From Roseicyclus persicicus (lineage in GTDB: Bacteria; Pseudomonadota; Alphaproteobacteria; Rhodobacterales; Rhodobacteraceae): a stretch of DNA of 64,000 bases. Of the stretch, positions 51,624-60,671 are shown one piece after another; the first letter of the stretch is position 1; each line of letters begins with the position of its first letter. Under the pieces are notes generated by a model. It had not been told where the DNA came from and searched no databases. It saw nothing but the letters and a program-made list of their open reading frames with translations. The position numbers were made by a program, and so were the translations under genes. Location of the stretch: NCBI RefSeq assembly GCF_012395815.1, contig NZ_JAAZQQ010000002.1:124001-188000 (forward strand), in the 5' to 3' direction.

Positions 51624-52940
51624 ATGACCGAGGATTTCCAGACCAGCCGCCGCGCCTTCCTGGCGTTGGCCGCGACCGGGGCCGCTGCCGCCGCCCTGCC
51701 CGCGCGCGACGCCGGGGCGCAGGCCGTCGCCACCAATGCCCGCATCGTCATCATCGGGGCGGGGGCCGCCGGCACGGCGATGGCCAACCGGCTGGTGCGC
51801 CGGCTGGAGGGCGCGCAGATCACCCTGATCGACCCGCGGGCCGAGCACCTCTACCAGCCCGGCCTGTCGCTGGTCGCCGCGGGGCTCAAGCCAGCGTCCT
51901 ATGTCGTCTCGCGGACAACCGACTGGCTGCCCGCGGGCGTCACCCTGATCGCCGAGCCGGTGGCCGCCGTCGACCCCGAGGCGCAGACCGTGGCGACCGG
52001 GGGCGGCCAGAGCCTCGGCTACGACTTCCTGATCGTGGCGCCCGGCCTGATCCTCGACCACGACGCGATCGAGGGTTTCTCGCTCGACATGGTGGGCGAG
52101 AACGGGATCGGCGCGCTTTATGCCGGGCCCGACCATGCCGCCCGGACCTGGGCCGCGGCGGCCCGCTTCGTCGAGGAGGGCGGGCGCGGCGTCTTCACCC
52201 GCCCCGCGACCGAGATGAAATGCGCCGGCGCGCCGCTCAAGCACACTTTCCTGATCGACGACCGCCTGCGCCGGGCCGGCAACCGGGGCAACGCCGAGAT
52301 CGCCTATATGGCGCCGCAGACCGCGCTGTTCGGGGTGCCGATCGTGTCGGAACGGGTGCGGATGCTGTTCGGCGACCGCGGCATCGGCTTCACCCAGCAG
52401 CGGACGCTCCGGTCCATCGACGCCGAGGCCCGCATCGCCACCTTCGTCGACCAGGACGGCTTCACCCACGAGGAGGACTACGACTACCTCCACGTCATCC
52501 CGCCGCAACGCGCGCCCGCCTTCGTGGTGGAGTCCGGCCTGGCCTGGGCCGACCGCTGGACCGACCAGGGCTGGGTCGACTGCGAGCCCGCCACGCTGCG
52601 CCACAACCGCTATCCCAACATCTGGGCCGTGGGCGACGTGGCCGGCGTGCCCAAGGGCAAGACGGCGGCCAGCGTCAAGTGGCAGGTGCCGGTGGTCGAG
52701 GATCACCTGGTCGCCGCCATCGAGGGCCGCGAGGGCACCGAGACCTACAACGGCTACACCTCCTGCCCGCTGATCACCCGGATCGGCCGGGCGATGCTGG
52801 TGGAGTTCGACTACAACAACAACCTTGTCCCGTCCTTCCCCGGCATCATCGCGCCGCTGGAGGAGCTGTGGATCAGCTGGCTGATGAAGGAGGTGGCGCT
52901 CAAGGCCACCTACAACGCCATGCTGCGCGGCCGCGCCTGA
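51624..52940 (+). CDS. Tat-exported sulfide:quinone oxidoreductase-like flavoprotein
   Basis: A 438-residue FAD/NAD-fold protein. The N-terminus has a twin-arginine signal (TSRRAFLALAATG), so the folded, cofactor-loaded protein is exported. FAD motif is IVIIGAGAAGTAMANRLV; HLYQPGLSLVAAGLK, MKCAGAPLKHTFLIDD and SCPLITRIGRAMLVEFDYN are the blocks of sulfide:quinone oxidoreductases, with the two cysteines expected at the sulfide site. AVGDVAGVPKGKTAASVKWQ contacts the flavin. It may oxidise sulfide in the periplasm and pass electrons to a quinone through the adjacent DUF5368 membrane protein; that link is inference. A possible FNR site lies upstream. Confidence 0.86.
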   Translation: MTEDFQTSRRAFLALAATGAAAAALPARDAGAQAVATNARIVIIGAGAAGTAMANRLVRRLEGAQITLIDPRAEHLYQPGLSLVAAGLKPASYVVSRTTDWLPAGVTLIAEPVAAVDPEAQTVATGGGQSLGYDFLIVAPGLILDHDAIEGFSLDMVGENGIGALYAGPDHAARTWAAAARFVEEGGRGVFTRPATEMKCAGAPLKHTFLIDDRLRRAGNRGNAEIAYMAPQTALFGVPIVSERVRMLFGDRGIGFTQQRTLRSIDAEARIATFVDQDGFTHEEDYDYLHVIPPQRAPAFVVESGLAWADRWTDQGWVDCEPATLRHNRYPNIWAVGDVAGVPKGKTAASVKWQVPVVEDHLVAAIEGREGTETYNGYTSCPLITRIGRAMLVEFDYNNNLVPSFPGIIAPLEELWISWLMKEVALKATYNAMLRGRA

Positions 52941-52952
52941 GGAGGATGCCCG

Positions 52953-53309
52953 ATGAAAGACCTGACCTTCGAGACGATGATCGCGGTGTTCGAGGAGATC
53001 TTCGGCCGCGGCCTGTTCTGGGCCATGGTGGCGGCCGCCGTGCTGGTGACGCTGGCCTGGCTCTACGTGCTGGTCCGCGACCGCAGCCTCGGGATGCGGC
53101 AGTTCCTGATCGCGCAGCTGTTCATGCCGGTGGGGGCCGTTCTGGCGGTGTGGTTCGTGCTGGTGATGACGGAAAGCCACCTGTCCGACATCGGCGGCCC
53201 GATCGACGTGATCGTGCTTCTGGGCATCGCCGCGATGGGCGCGGTCGGCGGCGCGATCCTGGTCTACACGGTGGAACGGCTGGTCCTGCGGCGCGGCGCG
53301 GACCAGTGA
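52953..53309 (+). CDS. DUF5368 membrane protein
   Basis: A 118-residue protein with three hydrophobic helices (about residues 21-41, 52-72 and 83-107) and short loops; matches DUF5368. TGAGGAGG precedes the ATG, which lies 12 bases after the flavoprotein gene, so the two form an operon. Function unknown; a membrane anchor or quinone-site partner for the exported flavoprotein is a guess from context. Confidence 0.82.
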   Translation: MKDLTFETMIAVFEEIFGRGLFWAMVAAAVLVTLAWLYVLVRDRSLGMRQFLIAQLFMPVGAVLAVWFVLVMTESHLSDIGGPIDVIVLLGIAAMGAVGGAILVYTVERLVLRRGADQ

Positions 53310-53343
53310 CCGCCCGCCGCCGCCTGCTCTGGGTCGCCGTCCC

Positions 53344-54732
53344 TCAGACCCGGTGCAGGTACAGCTCGTAGTCCACGTCCGGGATAGTGCGGGCGACCCG
53401 GGCGTATTCCGCGGCCTTCACCGCGGTGAAGGTGCGGTGCATCTCCTCGCCCAGCGCGTCCTTCAGGAAGGCCGAGCCCTGCGCCGCCGCGATGGCCGCG
53501 CCCCAGTCGCGCGGGATCGCGGCGTCGCGCCCGGCCTCGTAGGCGTTGCCGGTGGTCTCGGGGCCGGGGTCGATGCGCTCCTCGATGCCCTTGCGCATGG
53601 CCGCCAGCACCGTCGCCGCGACGAGGTAGGGGTTGGCGTCGACGCCCGAGGGGCGGTGCTCGATCCGCCGCGCGGCGCGGTCGCCCGCCGGCACCCTGAT
53701 CGCGACCGAGCGGTTGTTCACGCCCCAGACCGGCGACACCGGCGCATAGCTCTGGTCGGCGAAGCGGCGCCAGCTGTTGGCGTGGGGGGCGAAGACCAGC
53801 ATGGTCTCTCCCATGGTGGCGAGCGTCCCGCCGATCGCGTGGCGCAGCATGTCGGTGAAGCCCGCGCCCGGCGCCTCGGCCAGCGCGTTGCGCCCCGTGC
53901 CGTCGCGCAGGCTGACATGCAGGTGCATCCCCGAGCCCGCGTAATCGGCCAGCGGCTTGGCCATGAAGCAGGCCACCACGCCATGCCGCCGGGCCTGCGC
54001 CCGCACGATGCGCTTCAGCCGCACCAGGTCGTCGGCGGCCTGCAGGATGTCGTCGCGGTGGCGCAGCGTCAGCTCGTACTGCCCCGGCGCGTATTCCGAG
54101 ATCAGCGTCTCGGCGGTGATCCCCGCCTTGGCCGCGCCGGCGTAGATGTCGTCGAACAGCGGCTGCATCCCGATAAGCTGGTCGACGGAATAGACCTCGG
54201 TGCGGCCCGAGTGGCGCCCGTCCAGCACGTCGCGGGCGGGCTGCACCTGGCCCTGCGCGTCGCGCTCGGGGTCGAGCAGGAAGAACTCCAGCTCGAAGGC
54301 GGCGGTCGGGTGCAGGTCGTGCGCCGCCATCGCCGCGACCTGCCGGGTCAGCGCGTGGCGCGGGTCCGACAGCATCGGCGTGCCGTCGAGGTGGTATTGC
54401 GACAGGAACAGCTCGGCCCGCGCGGGGTCGGTGCCGTGCAGCGGCACCAGCGACCCCGGCACCGGCCAGGCCCGCAGGTCGCCGTCGCCCGCGTCCCAGA
54501 TCAGGCCGGTCTCGTGCACGTCCTCGCCCACCACGTCGAGCCCGAGGATCGAGATCGGCAGGTGCCGCCCGCCGCGATACAGCGCGGCCAGCTCGTGCCG
54601 GCGGATGATCTTGCCGCGCGCGATGCCGTTGGAATCGTGCAGCAGGATATCCACCGCCTGGATCTCGGGGTGGGCGGCCAGGAAGGTCTCGGCCTCGGCG
54701 GGGGTGGCCCCCGAGGGGCAGGTGTCAGGCAC
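53344..54732 (-). CDS. Glutamine-synthetase-family ligase (gamma-glutamylpolyamine synthetase-like)
   Basis: A 462-residue type-III-like GS-fold ligase. Conserved blocks are VDILLHDSNGIARGKII, FELEFFLLDPE (metal-binding glutamates), SEYAPGQYELTL, GSGMHLHVSL with the ATP-phosphate histidine, and IEHRPSGVDANPYLVAATVLA near the active site. It lacks the adenylylation-loop NLYDLP motif of GlnA-I, which argues against ammonia-assimilating GlnA and for a PuuA-type enzyme that glutamylates amines. Its start overlaps the aminotransferase gene by eight bases, and the divergent amine oxidase adds to an amine-catabolic context. Confidence 0.87.
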   Translation of the reverse strand: MPDTCPSGATPAEAETFLAAHPEIQAVDILLHDSNGIARGKIIRRHELAALYRGGRHLPISILGLDVVGEDVHETGLIWDAGDGDLRAWPVPGSLVPLHGTDPARAELFLSQYHLDGTPMLSDPRHALTRQVAAMAAHDLHPTAAFELEFFLLDPERDAQGQVQPARDVLDGRHSGRTEVYSVDQLIGMQPLFDDIYAGAAKAGITAETLISEYAPGQYELTLRHRDDILQAADDLVRLKRIVRAQARRHGVVACFMAKPLADYAGSGMHLHVSLRDGTGRNALAEAPGAGFTDMLRHAIGGTLATMGETMLVFAPHANSWRRFADQSYAPVSPVWGVNNRSVAIRVPAGDRAARRIEHRPSGVDANPYLVAATVLAAMRKGIEERIDPGPETTGNAYEAGRDAAIPRDWGAAIAAAQGSAFLKDALGEEMHRTFTAVKAAEYARVARTIPDVDYELYLHRV

Positions 54733-56119
54733 GGCTGTCGTCCTTGAGGTCGGTCACGATGTCGGTGAAGGCCGCCACCAGCCGGTCGATCTGGCGGCGG
54801 GTGGTGACGGGGCTCACCAGCATCATGTTGTGGAACGGCGCGATCAGGCAGCCGCGGTTCAGAAGGCCCAGGTGCACCACGGATTCGACGACCGGGTGAT
54901 GGGCCTCGGCGGCCTCGGTCCCGTTGCGCAGGGGCCCGGGGGCGCAGATGAATTCGACCCGCGCGCCGACGCGGATGGCGTGCCAGGGCAGCCCGGCGGC
55001 GGCTATGGCGCGCGACAGGCCGTCGACCAGCCGCTGGGCGCCGGCGTCCATGCGGGCGAAGGCGGCCTCGGTCGCCACCTCCTCCAGCGTCGCGGCGAGG
55101 CAGGCGAACTGCATCGGGTTGCCGGCCAGCGTGGTGCCCATGCCGGAATGGCCCGGCGCGCGGGCCGCGTCGTAGGCGCGGAACCGGGCGGCGACGGCCT
55201 CGGTCATGCCCCAGAGCGCGGTGGGCATCCCCCCGGCCACGCATTTGCCGATGACGAAGAGGTCGGGCTTCAGCCCATGCACGCGGGTGTAGCCGCCAAG
55301 GCCCGAGGACTGCGTGTGCGTCTCGTCGATGATCAGAAGCGCGCCATGCCGGTCCGCCAGCGCCCGCAGCCCCTCCAGGAACCCCGGCTCGGGCAGGACC
55401 ATGCAGGAATTGGTCATCACCGGCTCGGTCAGGATCGCGGCGACATCGCCCTGCGCCAGCGCCGCCTCGACCGCGTCCAGGTCGTTGAACTCGACGCAGA
55501 CGGCGCCCTCGGTCAGGTCGAAGCCCTGCCCGACCAGCCCCTGCCGCGGGACGGTGCGGCCGTTCGACAGCTCCACCATCGTGTCCTCCAGCGTGCCGTG
55601 GTAGCAGCCGTTGAACACCAGCACGCGGCGCCGCCCGGTGATCGCGCGCGCGATGCGCAGCGCGTGGCGGTTGGCGTCGGTGGCACTCAGCGTCACCTGC
55701 CACAGGAAGGGGCCGAAGCGCTCGGTCATCAGCGCGCCGGCCTTCAGCGCGGCCTCGGACGGCAGCATGTAGGTCAGCCCGCGGCCCGCCTGTGCGCGGA
55801 TCGCCCGGGCGACGGCGGGCGGCGCGTGGCCGAACATCGACCCGGTGTCGCCGAGGCAGAAATCGTCCAGCACATGCCCGTCGATGTCGGTCAGCCGCGC
55901 GCCCTTGGCCTCGGCCACCACCAGCGGGAAGGGCGAGGGCCAGTCGCGCATCCAGTGCATCGGCACCCCGTTCAGCCAGGGCGCGGCCCCGGCCTGCAGC
56001 GCGGCCTGCGTCCTCGGGCGGGCGGCGGTGAAGCGGGCGGCCTCGCGGGCGCGGACGGTCTCAATCCGGGCGGGGTCCAGGCCGGCGACGGTTGGGCGGG
56101 GGCTCATCGGCATGTGCAT
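54725..56119 (-). CDS. Class III (aspartate aminotransferase-fold) PLP aminotransferase
   Basis: A 464-residue pyridoxal-phosphate enzyme of the ornithine/GSA aminotransferase class. GDTGSMFGHAPPAVARAI, FNGCYHGTLED (with the cofactor-stacking aromatic residue), ALLIIDETHTQSSGLGG and FVIGKCVAGGMP with the Schiff-base lysine at about 292 are visible. It resembles glutamate-1-semialdehyde aminotransferase relatives, but the pairing with the GS-like ligase suggests action on an amine such as a polyamine or its semialdehyde precursor. It is first in the two-gene minus-strand operon and divergent from the amine oxidase. Confidence 0.88.
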   Translation of the reverse strand: MHMPMSPRPTVAGLDPARIETVRAREAARFTAARPRTQAALQAGAAPWLNGVPMHWMRDWPSPFPLVVAEAKGARLTDIDGHVLDDFCLGDTGSMFGHAPPAVARAIRAQAGRGLTYMLPSEAALKAGALMTERFGPFLWQVTLSATDANRHALRIARAITGRRRVLVFNGCYHGTLEDTMVELSNGRTVPRQGLVGQGFDLTEGAVCVEFNDLDAVEAALAQGDVAAILTEPVMTNSCMVLPEPGFLEGLRALADRHGALLIIDETHTQSSGLGGYTRVHGLKPDLFVIGKCVAGGMPTALWGMTEAVAARFRAYDAARAPGHSGMGTTLAGNPMQFACLAATLEEVATEAAFARMDAGAQRLVDGLSRAIAAAGLPWHAIRVGARVEFICAPGPLRNGTEAAEAHHPVVESVVHLGLLNRGCLIAPFHNMMLVSPVTTRRQIDRLVAAFTDIVTDLKDDSRA

Positions 56120-56221
56120 GGTCGGGTCCGGGGTGCAGGTGCGGTGGGCTGACTCGTGTGTCCTACCCGGTTCCGCGCGGTTCAGCGAGGGGGCGCTTGA
56201 CCGCGCCGCGCCGGTTGACGC

Positions 56222-56252
56222 TTGACAGGGCCGCCCCCCGCGCTGCCACCAT
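56222..56252 (+). promoter_or_regulatory. Possible promoter of the amine oxidase gene
   Basis: TTGACA at 56222-56227 is a perfect -35 hexamer; a weak -10-like CACCAT lies at 56247-56252 (19-base spacer). It sits in the 179-base divergent region between the aminotransferase and amine oxidase genes. Confidence 0.35.
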
Positions 56253-56298
56253 CGCCGCGGCGCGAGCGGGTGTGGTGCCGGGTCACGAGGACGGACGC

Positions 56299-57540
56299 AT
56301 GACGGACACCGATGTGGTGGTCGTGGGGGCCGGGGCCGCCGGGCTGGCCGCGGCCCGGGCGCTGCGGGCCCACGGCCTGCGGTTCGTGGTGCTCGAGGCG
56401 ATGGACCGCATCGGCGGGCGGGCCTGGACCACCGACACGGATTTCGGTGTGCCCTTCGACATCGGCTGCGCCTGGCTTCATGCCGCCGACCGCAACCCCT
56501 TCTTCCCCGAGGCCGAGGCGGCGGGCTGGACGCTGCACCACCACCCGATGGGCGTCGACCGGCTCTATTTCGGCGACCGGGCGGCCACCCCCGGCGAACT
56601 GGCCGAGATCTGCGCCGCCGAGGCCGAGCTGGAGCGCCTGCTCGACACCGGGGCGGCCGACGACCGGCTGTCGTCGCTGTTTTCCGCCAGCCGGGCGGCG
56701 CGGGCGGCCGCGACCTTCTGCGGGCCGATGGATTTCGGGCAGGACGCCGACGAGATCTCGGTGACCGATTTCCGCGGCGCGGCCGACCTCGACCCCAACT
56801 ATTTCACCCGCGAAGGCTTCGGCGCGCTGGTGGCGCGGTTCGGGGCCGACGTGCCGGTGTCGCTGTCCACGCCGGTGCGGGCGATCGACTGGTCGGGCGA
56901 CGGCGTCGCGGTCGAGACCGCCCGCGGCACGGTGCGGGCGCGGGCGGTGATCGTCACGGTGTCCACCGGCGTGCTGGCCTTCGAGGAGATCCGGTTTCGC
57001 CCCCGGCTGCCCGAGCGCCATGTCGAGGCGATCTTCGACCTGCCGATGGGTCTTCTGACCAAGATCCCCGTCGAGATCCGGGGCGACCGGCTGGGCCTCA
57101 ACCCCTTCGACGACCTGCTGATCGAGCGCCACGCCCATCACGACGTGTATTTCCTGTGCTTTCCCTTCGACCTCGACCTGATGGTGGGCTTCGTCGGCGG
57201 CGATTTCGCCTGGGAGATGGAGGCCGCCGGCCCCGCGGCGGCGGTGGATTTCGTCACCGACCGGCTGGAGGACATCTTCGGCTCCGGCATCCGCCGCGCG
57301 GTGGGGCGGTCGCGCATGACGCAGTGGGGTGGCGAACGCTACGTGCGCGGGGCCTACGCCGCGGCGCGGCCCGGCAAGGCCCGCGCCCGCGCCACGCTGG
57401 CCGACCCCGTGGCCGACCGGATCTGGTTCGCGGGCGAGGCGCTGGCCGGCGCGCTGCAGCAGACGGCCGGGGGCGCGCGGCTGTCGGGCGAGCGCGTCGC
57501 GGGGCAGGTCGTGCGGGCGCTGTGGCCGGGACGCGCCTGA
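56299..57540 (+). CDS. Flavin monoamine oxidase-family protein (polyamine oxidase-like)
   Basis: A 413-residue FAD amine oxidase. VVVVGAGAAGLAAARALRAHG at residues 6-26 and MDRIGGRAWT bind FAD; the C-terminal DRIWFAGEALAGALQQTAGGARLSG closes the flavin site. MTQWGGERYVRGAYAAARPG is the W-x(3-6)-G-x-Y block of plant and bacterial polyamine oxidases. No signal peptide, so probably cytoplasmic. Likely oxidises a polyamine or other amine together with the divergent aminotransferase and glutamyl ligase genes. Confidence 0.88.
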   Translation: MTDTDVVVVGAGAAGLAAARALRAHGLRFVVLEAMDRIGGRAWTTDTDFGVPFDIGCAWLHAADRNPFFPEAEAAGWTLHHHPMGVDRLYFGDRAATPGELAEICAAEAELERLLDTGAADDRLSSLFSASRAARAAATFCGPMDFGQDADEISVTDFRGAADLDPNYFTREGFGALVARFGADVPVSLSTPVRAIDWSGDGVAVETARGTVRARAVIVTVSTGVLAFEEIRFRPRLPERHVEAIFDLPMGLLTKIPVEIRGDRLGLNPFDDLLIERHAHHDVYFLCFPFDLDLMVGFVGGDFAWEMEAAGPAAAVDFVTDRLEDIFGSGIRRAVGRSRMTQWGGERYVRGAYAAARPGKARARATLADPVADRIWFAGEALAGALQQTAGGARLSGERVAGQVVRALWPGRA

Positions 57541-57665
57541 CGCCGGGCCGGGGCGCGCGCGGAGGGGCGAAAAATCGGGTCCCGCCATAGCCATGCCGCA
57601 TTTGCGATGGTAGTGTCCCGTCAAACCGCAGGCGGATCAACCGCCGCAACGCGCGAGGCAGTGTG

Positions 57666-58586
57666 ATGGCAGTTGTTTTTCCCCGGCTCGGGGCAGCCGT
57701 TCTGGTTCTTTCCGTCCTGGCCCCCGCGGCCCAGGCCCAGGATGGCCGCGAGACCCTCGGCCTCGTGCGGCAGTTCACCAACGACACCATCGCCGACCGG
57801 CAGGACCGCTGGCGCTCGGGCGGCTTCGCCATCAGCGCCTTCCGCGGCACGCACTGGGCCGGGTCGCTGCCGACGCAGCCCTTCGAGATCATGGAATACC
57901 GCCTGCGCGGCGAGGTGATGGCGCCCGACAACCTGGCCAACCCCGCGCCCGGCGACCGGCTCTATGCCGGCACCTGGTGGCTCGGGGCGCATACCCATTT
58001 CGACTGGCAGGGCTTCGAGGTGACGGCCGGCGCCGACATCGCCATCACCGGCGAGCAGAGCCGCATCCGGGCGTTCCAGTCGACCATCCACGACTGGTTC
58101 TCGATGCCGCGGATGGACGTGGAAAACCACCAGGTCGACAACGGCGTCCACCTGCACGGCACCGTCGAGGTCGCCCGCACCCTCGGCTGGGGCGGCACCG
58201 AGCTGCGCCCCTTCGTCGAGCTGCAGGCCGGGGCCGAGACGCTGGCCCGCGCCGGCTTCGACCTGACGCTGGGCAATCTGGGGCAGGGCGGGCTGCGCAC
58301 CCGCGACCCGATCACCGGCCAGCGGCTCGAGGGGATCGTCGGCGACAGCGACGGCGGCTGGTCCTTCCTGCTCGGCGCCGACAGCGCCTGGGTCGACAGC
58401 TCGGTCTTCCTGCCCGCCGACCGCGGCTACCAGGTCGAGGACGTCCGCCACCGCGTGCGCGCCGGGGTGAACTACGGCTTCGGCTCCAGCAACATCTTCT
58501 ACGGGGTGACCTGGCTGTCCGAGGAATTCGTCGGCCAGACCGAGGGGCAGCTGGTGGGCTCGCTCAGCCTCGGCTTGCAATTCTGA
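57666..58586 (+). CDS. LpxR-like (DUF2219) outer-membrane lipid A deacylase family protein
   Basis: A 306-residue outer-membrane barrel with a signal peptide (about 1-25, ending AQAQD) and a C-terminal phenylalanine (LGLQF), the barrel-assembly signature. LVRQFTNDTIADRQDRWRSGG near the N-terminus resembles the Asn-Asp active-site region of LpxR, which removes the 3'-acyloxyacyl chain of lipid A; HTHFDWQGFEVTAGADIAITG and GGTELRPFVELQAG are strand-like. Whether all catalytic residues are kept was not established. ATG at 57666 is preferred over GTG at 57663. Confidence 0.8.
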   Translation: MAVVFPRLGAAVLVLSVLAPAAQAQDGRETLGLVRQFTNDTIADRQDRWRSGGFAISAFRGTHWAGSLPTQPFEIMEYRLRGEVMAPDNLANPAPGDRLYAGTWWLGAHTHFDWQGFEVTAGADIAITGEQSRIRAFQSTIHDWFSMPRMDVENHQVDNGVHLHGTVEVARTLGWGGTELRPFVELQAGAETLARAGFDLTLGNLGQGGLRTRDPITGQRLEGIVGDSDGGWSFLLGADSAWVDSSVFLPADRGYQVEDVRHRVRAGVNYGFGSSNIFYGVTWLSEEFVGQTEGQLVGSLSLGLQF

Positions 58587-58698
58587 CATTTCGTAGCTGT
58601 CGCCGAATCGCACGCTATACACAGCGAATCACCTTTGGTATGGTGTCCGGCAAGCACGGGCGACCAACGCCCGGCATGACAAGACTTGAGGCGGGGCA

Positions 58699-59778
58699 AT
58701 GGGCACGGGCTTTCGGGGCGCGTTCATGATTTCATGGGCGCAGACCTGGGTAGAGGGTTATCCGGCAGAACCAGAACAAGATCTGGCGGAAGGGATGGCG
58801 TGGAGCTGGCATGGCCGAGCCATTCCCCTGGAGGGTGACGGCGCCGCCCTCATCCTGACCGCCAGCCGGGACCATGACGAGCTTCGTGCCCGCGCGGCGC
58901 GGGTGGTGCGCAAGATCCTGCAACGCCCCGCGCCCGGCCCCGCCGACCTTGCCGCCGACGAGGCGGACCCGGTGTTCCGCGGCGCCTTCGTGGTGTCGGA
59001 CGGCACCCGCTTCTTCACCATCGTTCCGATCGTGATCGAGGACGGCGCCGCGCCAGTCCTGCTGTTCGCGGGCGACATGCCGCCGCCCGACCGCGAGCTG
59101 ACCGTCGTGCACCGCTCCGAGCGCACGCTGCGCGCGACCCCGTCCGAGCGCCCCTCGGTGATCTGCTTCACCCCCGGCACGCGGCTCAGGACCGAGACCG
59201 GCGATGTGGCGATCGAGGACCTCGGGCCCGGCCACCGGCTCCTGACCCGCGACGACGGTCCGCAGGACGTGCTGTGGACCGGCCACCGCCGGATGTCGGG
59301 CGCGCGGCTCTTCGCGATGCCCGAGCAGCGGCCGATCCGGCTGCGCCGCGGCGCGCTGGGGGTCGACCGGCCCGATGCCGACCTCATCGTCAGCCCCGAG
59401 CACCGGGTGCTGGTGACGGGCCGCGCGGCCCGCGACCTCTGGGGCGAGGACGAGGTGCTGGTGCGCGCCGCCGACCTCGTGGGCGACCGCTACATCACCG
59501 TCGACCATTCCCTGCGCGAGACCTGGTACATCCACCTGATGCTCGACCGCCACCAGGTGATCTGGGCCAACGGGCTGGAGGTCGAGACCTTCCACCCCGG
59601 CTTCATGGGGCTCGACCACCTGTCGGGCGTGCAGCGCGACCTGTTGTTCGACCTGCGCCCCGAGCTGGCGGGAAACCCCGATCTCTACGGCGCGGCCGCC
59701 CGCCGCATGGTCAGCCGGGCCGAGGCGGCGATCCTGCTGCACGGCGCCCCGTCGCGGGCCGTCGCCGCCCGGCATTGA
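58699..59778 (+). CDS. Hint-domain (Hint_2) protein
   Basis: A 359-residue protein. The C-terminal half from Cys156 (VICFTPGTRLRTETGDVAIEDLGPGHRLLTRDDG) is a Hint_2 domain, the autoprocessing fold shared with inteins and hedgehog proteins: Cys156 would be the nucleophile, and SPEHRVLVTG holds the block-B-like histidine. The first 155 residues (WAQTWVEGYPAEPEQDL, then a beta-rich part with DGTRFFTIVPIVIEDG) match no family I know. Rhodobacteraceae often carry several such genes, frequently at the end of secreted calcium-binding proteins; here it stands alone and has no signal peptide. A terminator-like hairpin follows. Confidence 0.85.
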   Translation: MGTGFRGAFMISWAQTWVEGYPAEPEQDLAEGMAWSWHGRAIPLEGDGAALILTASRDHDELRARAARVVRKILQRPAPGPADLAADEADPVFRGAFVVSDGTRFFTIVPIVIEDGAAPVLLFAGDMPPPDRELTVVHRSERTLRATPSERPSVICFTPGTRLRTETGDVAIEDLGPGHRLLTRDDGPQDVLWTGHRRMSGARLFAMPEQRPIRLRRGALGVDRPDADLIVSPEHRVLVTGRAARDLWGEDEVLVRAADLVGDRYITVDHSLRETWYIHLMLDRHQVIWANGLEVETFHPGFMGLDHLSGVQRDLLFDLRPELAGNPDLYGAAARRMVSRAEAAILLHGAPSRAVAARH

Positions 59779-59814
59779 CAGCCCCGCCCGATCCGCCTAG
59801 ACAGCCCCCCGCGT

Positions 59815-59843
59815 CCCCCGGTCCGCAACGGCCGGGGGTCTTC
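59815..59843 (+). terminator. Probable terminator after the Hint gene
   Basis: CCCCCGG (59815-59821) pairs with CCGGGGG (59832-59838), with an inner CCG/CGG around CAA, followed by TCTTC. It lies between the Hint-domain gene and rpsD. Confidence 0.55.
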
Positions 59844-59950
59844 ATTGGTGTTGGTGGCTCCCGCAAGGGACAGCCTGTCGGCCGCAAGGCAAAGGACAAC
59901 GCCCTTCATCGCGGCGCCCCCGGGCCCGCACGCCAGAAGGAGATCAGACG

Positions 59951-60571
59951 GTGACCAAACGCACCTCTGCCAAGTACAAGATCGACCGCCGCATGGGCGA
60001 GAACATCTGGGGCCGCCCCAAGTCGCCCGTGAACAAGCGCGAGTACGGCCCGGGCCAGCACGGCCAGCGCCGCAAGGGCAAGATGTCGGACTTCGGTCTG
60101 CAGCTGCGCGCCAAGCAGAAGCTCAAGGGCTATTACGGCGACCTGACCGAGAAGCAGTTCCGCCGCATCTACGCCGAGGCCGAGCGTCGCCGCGGCGACA
60201 CCGGCGAGCTGCTGATCGGCCTGCTGGAGCGCCGGCTGGATGCCGTCGTCTACCGTGCCAAGTTCGTGCCGACCATCTTCGCGGCGCGCCAGTTCGTGAA
60301 CCACGGCCACGTCACCGTGAACGGCAAGCGGGTCAACATCCCCTCCTACCGCGTGCAGGAAGGCGACGTCATCGAGGTGCGCGACAAGTCCAAGCAGATG
60401 GTCGTGGTGCTCGAGGCGGTGCAGCTGGCCGAGCGCGACGTGCCGGACTACCTCGAGGTCGACCACTCCAAGATGACCGCCACCTTCGTGCGGACCCCGG
60501 GCCTGGCCGACGTGCCCTACCCGGTGGTGATGGAGCCCAACCTCGTCATCGAATACTACGCGCAGAACTGA
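59951..60571 (+). CDS. rpsD: 30S ribosomal protein S4
   Basis: Primary 16S rRNA-binding protein of the small subunit, 206 residues. N-terminal [31 protein letters not shown] and the S4 RNA-binding domain [36 protein letters not shown] are diagnostic. There is no zinc-type cysteine set at the N-terminus, so it is a C- form. The start is GTG with AAGGAG nine bases upstream. As is usual in alphaproteobacteria it stands apart from the S13-S11-rpoA cluster. The 172 bases upstream contain a terminator-like hairpin and presumably its promoter. Confidence 0.97.
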   Translation: MTKRTSAKYKIDRRMGENIWGRPKSPVNKREYGPGQHGQRRKGKMSDFGLQLRAKQKLKGYYGDLTEKQFRRIYAEAERRRGDTGELLIGLLERRLDAVVYRAKFVPTIFAARQFVNHGHVTVNGKRVNIPSYRVQEGDVIEVRDKSKQMVVVLEAVQLAERDVPDYLEVDHSKMTATFVRTPGLADVPYPVVMEPNLVIEYYAQN

Positions 60572-60671
60572 CGCGTCCGGGGGCGACCCCGCCAGAGACA
60601 GAGTTTCGGGCCGTGCCGTTCCGGTGCGGCCCGTTGCGTTTCCAGACCCCGCAGACCGGAGGACCCATCCC

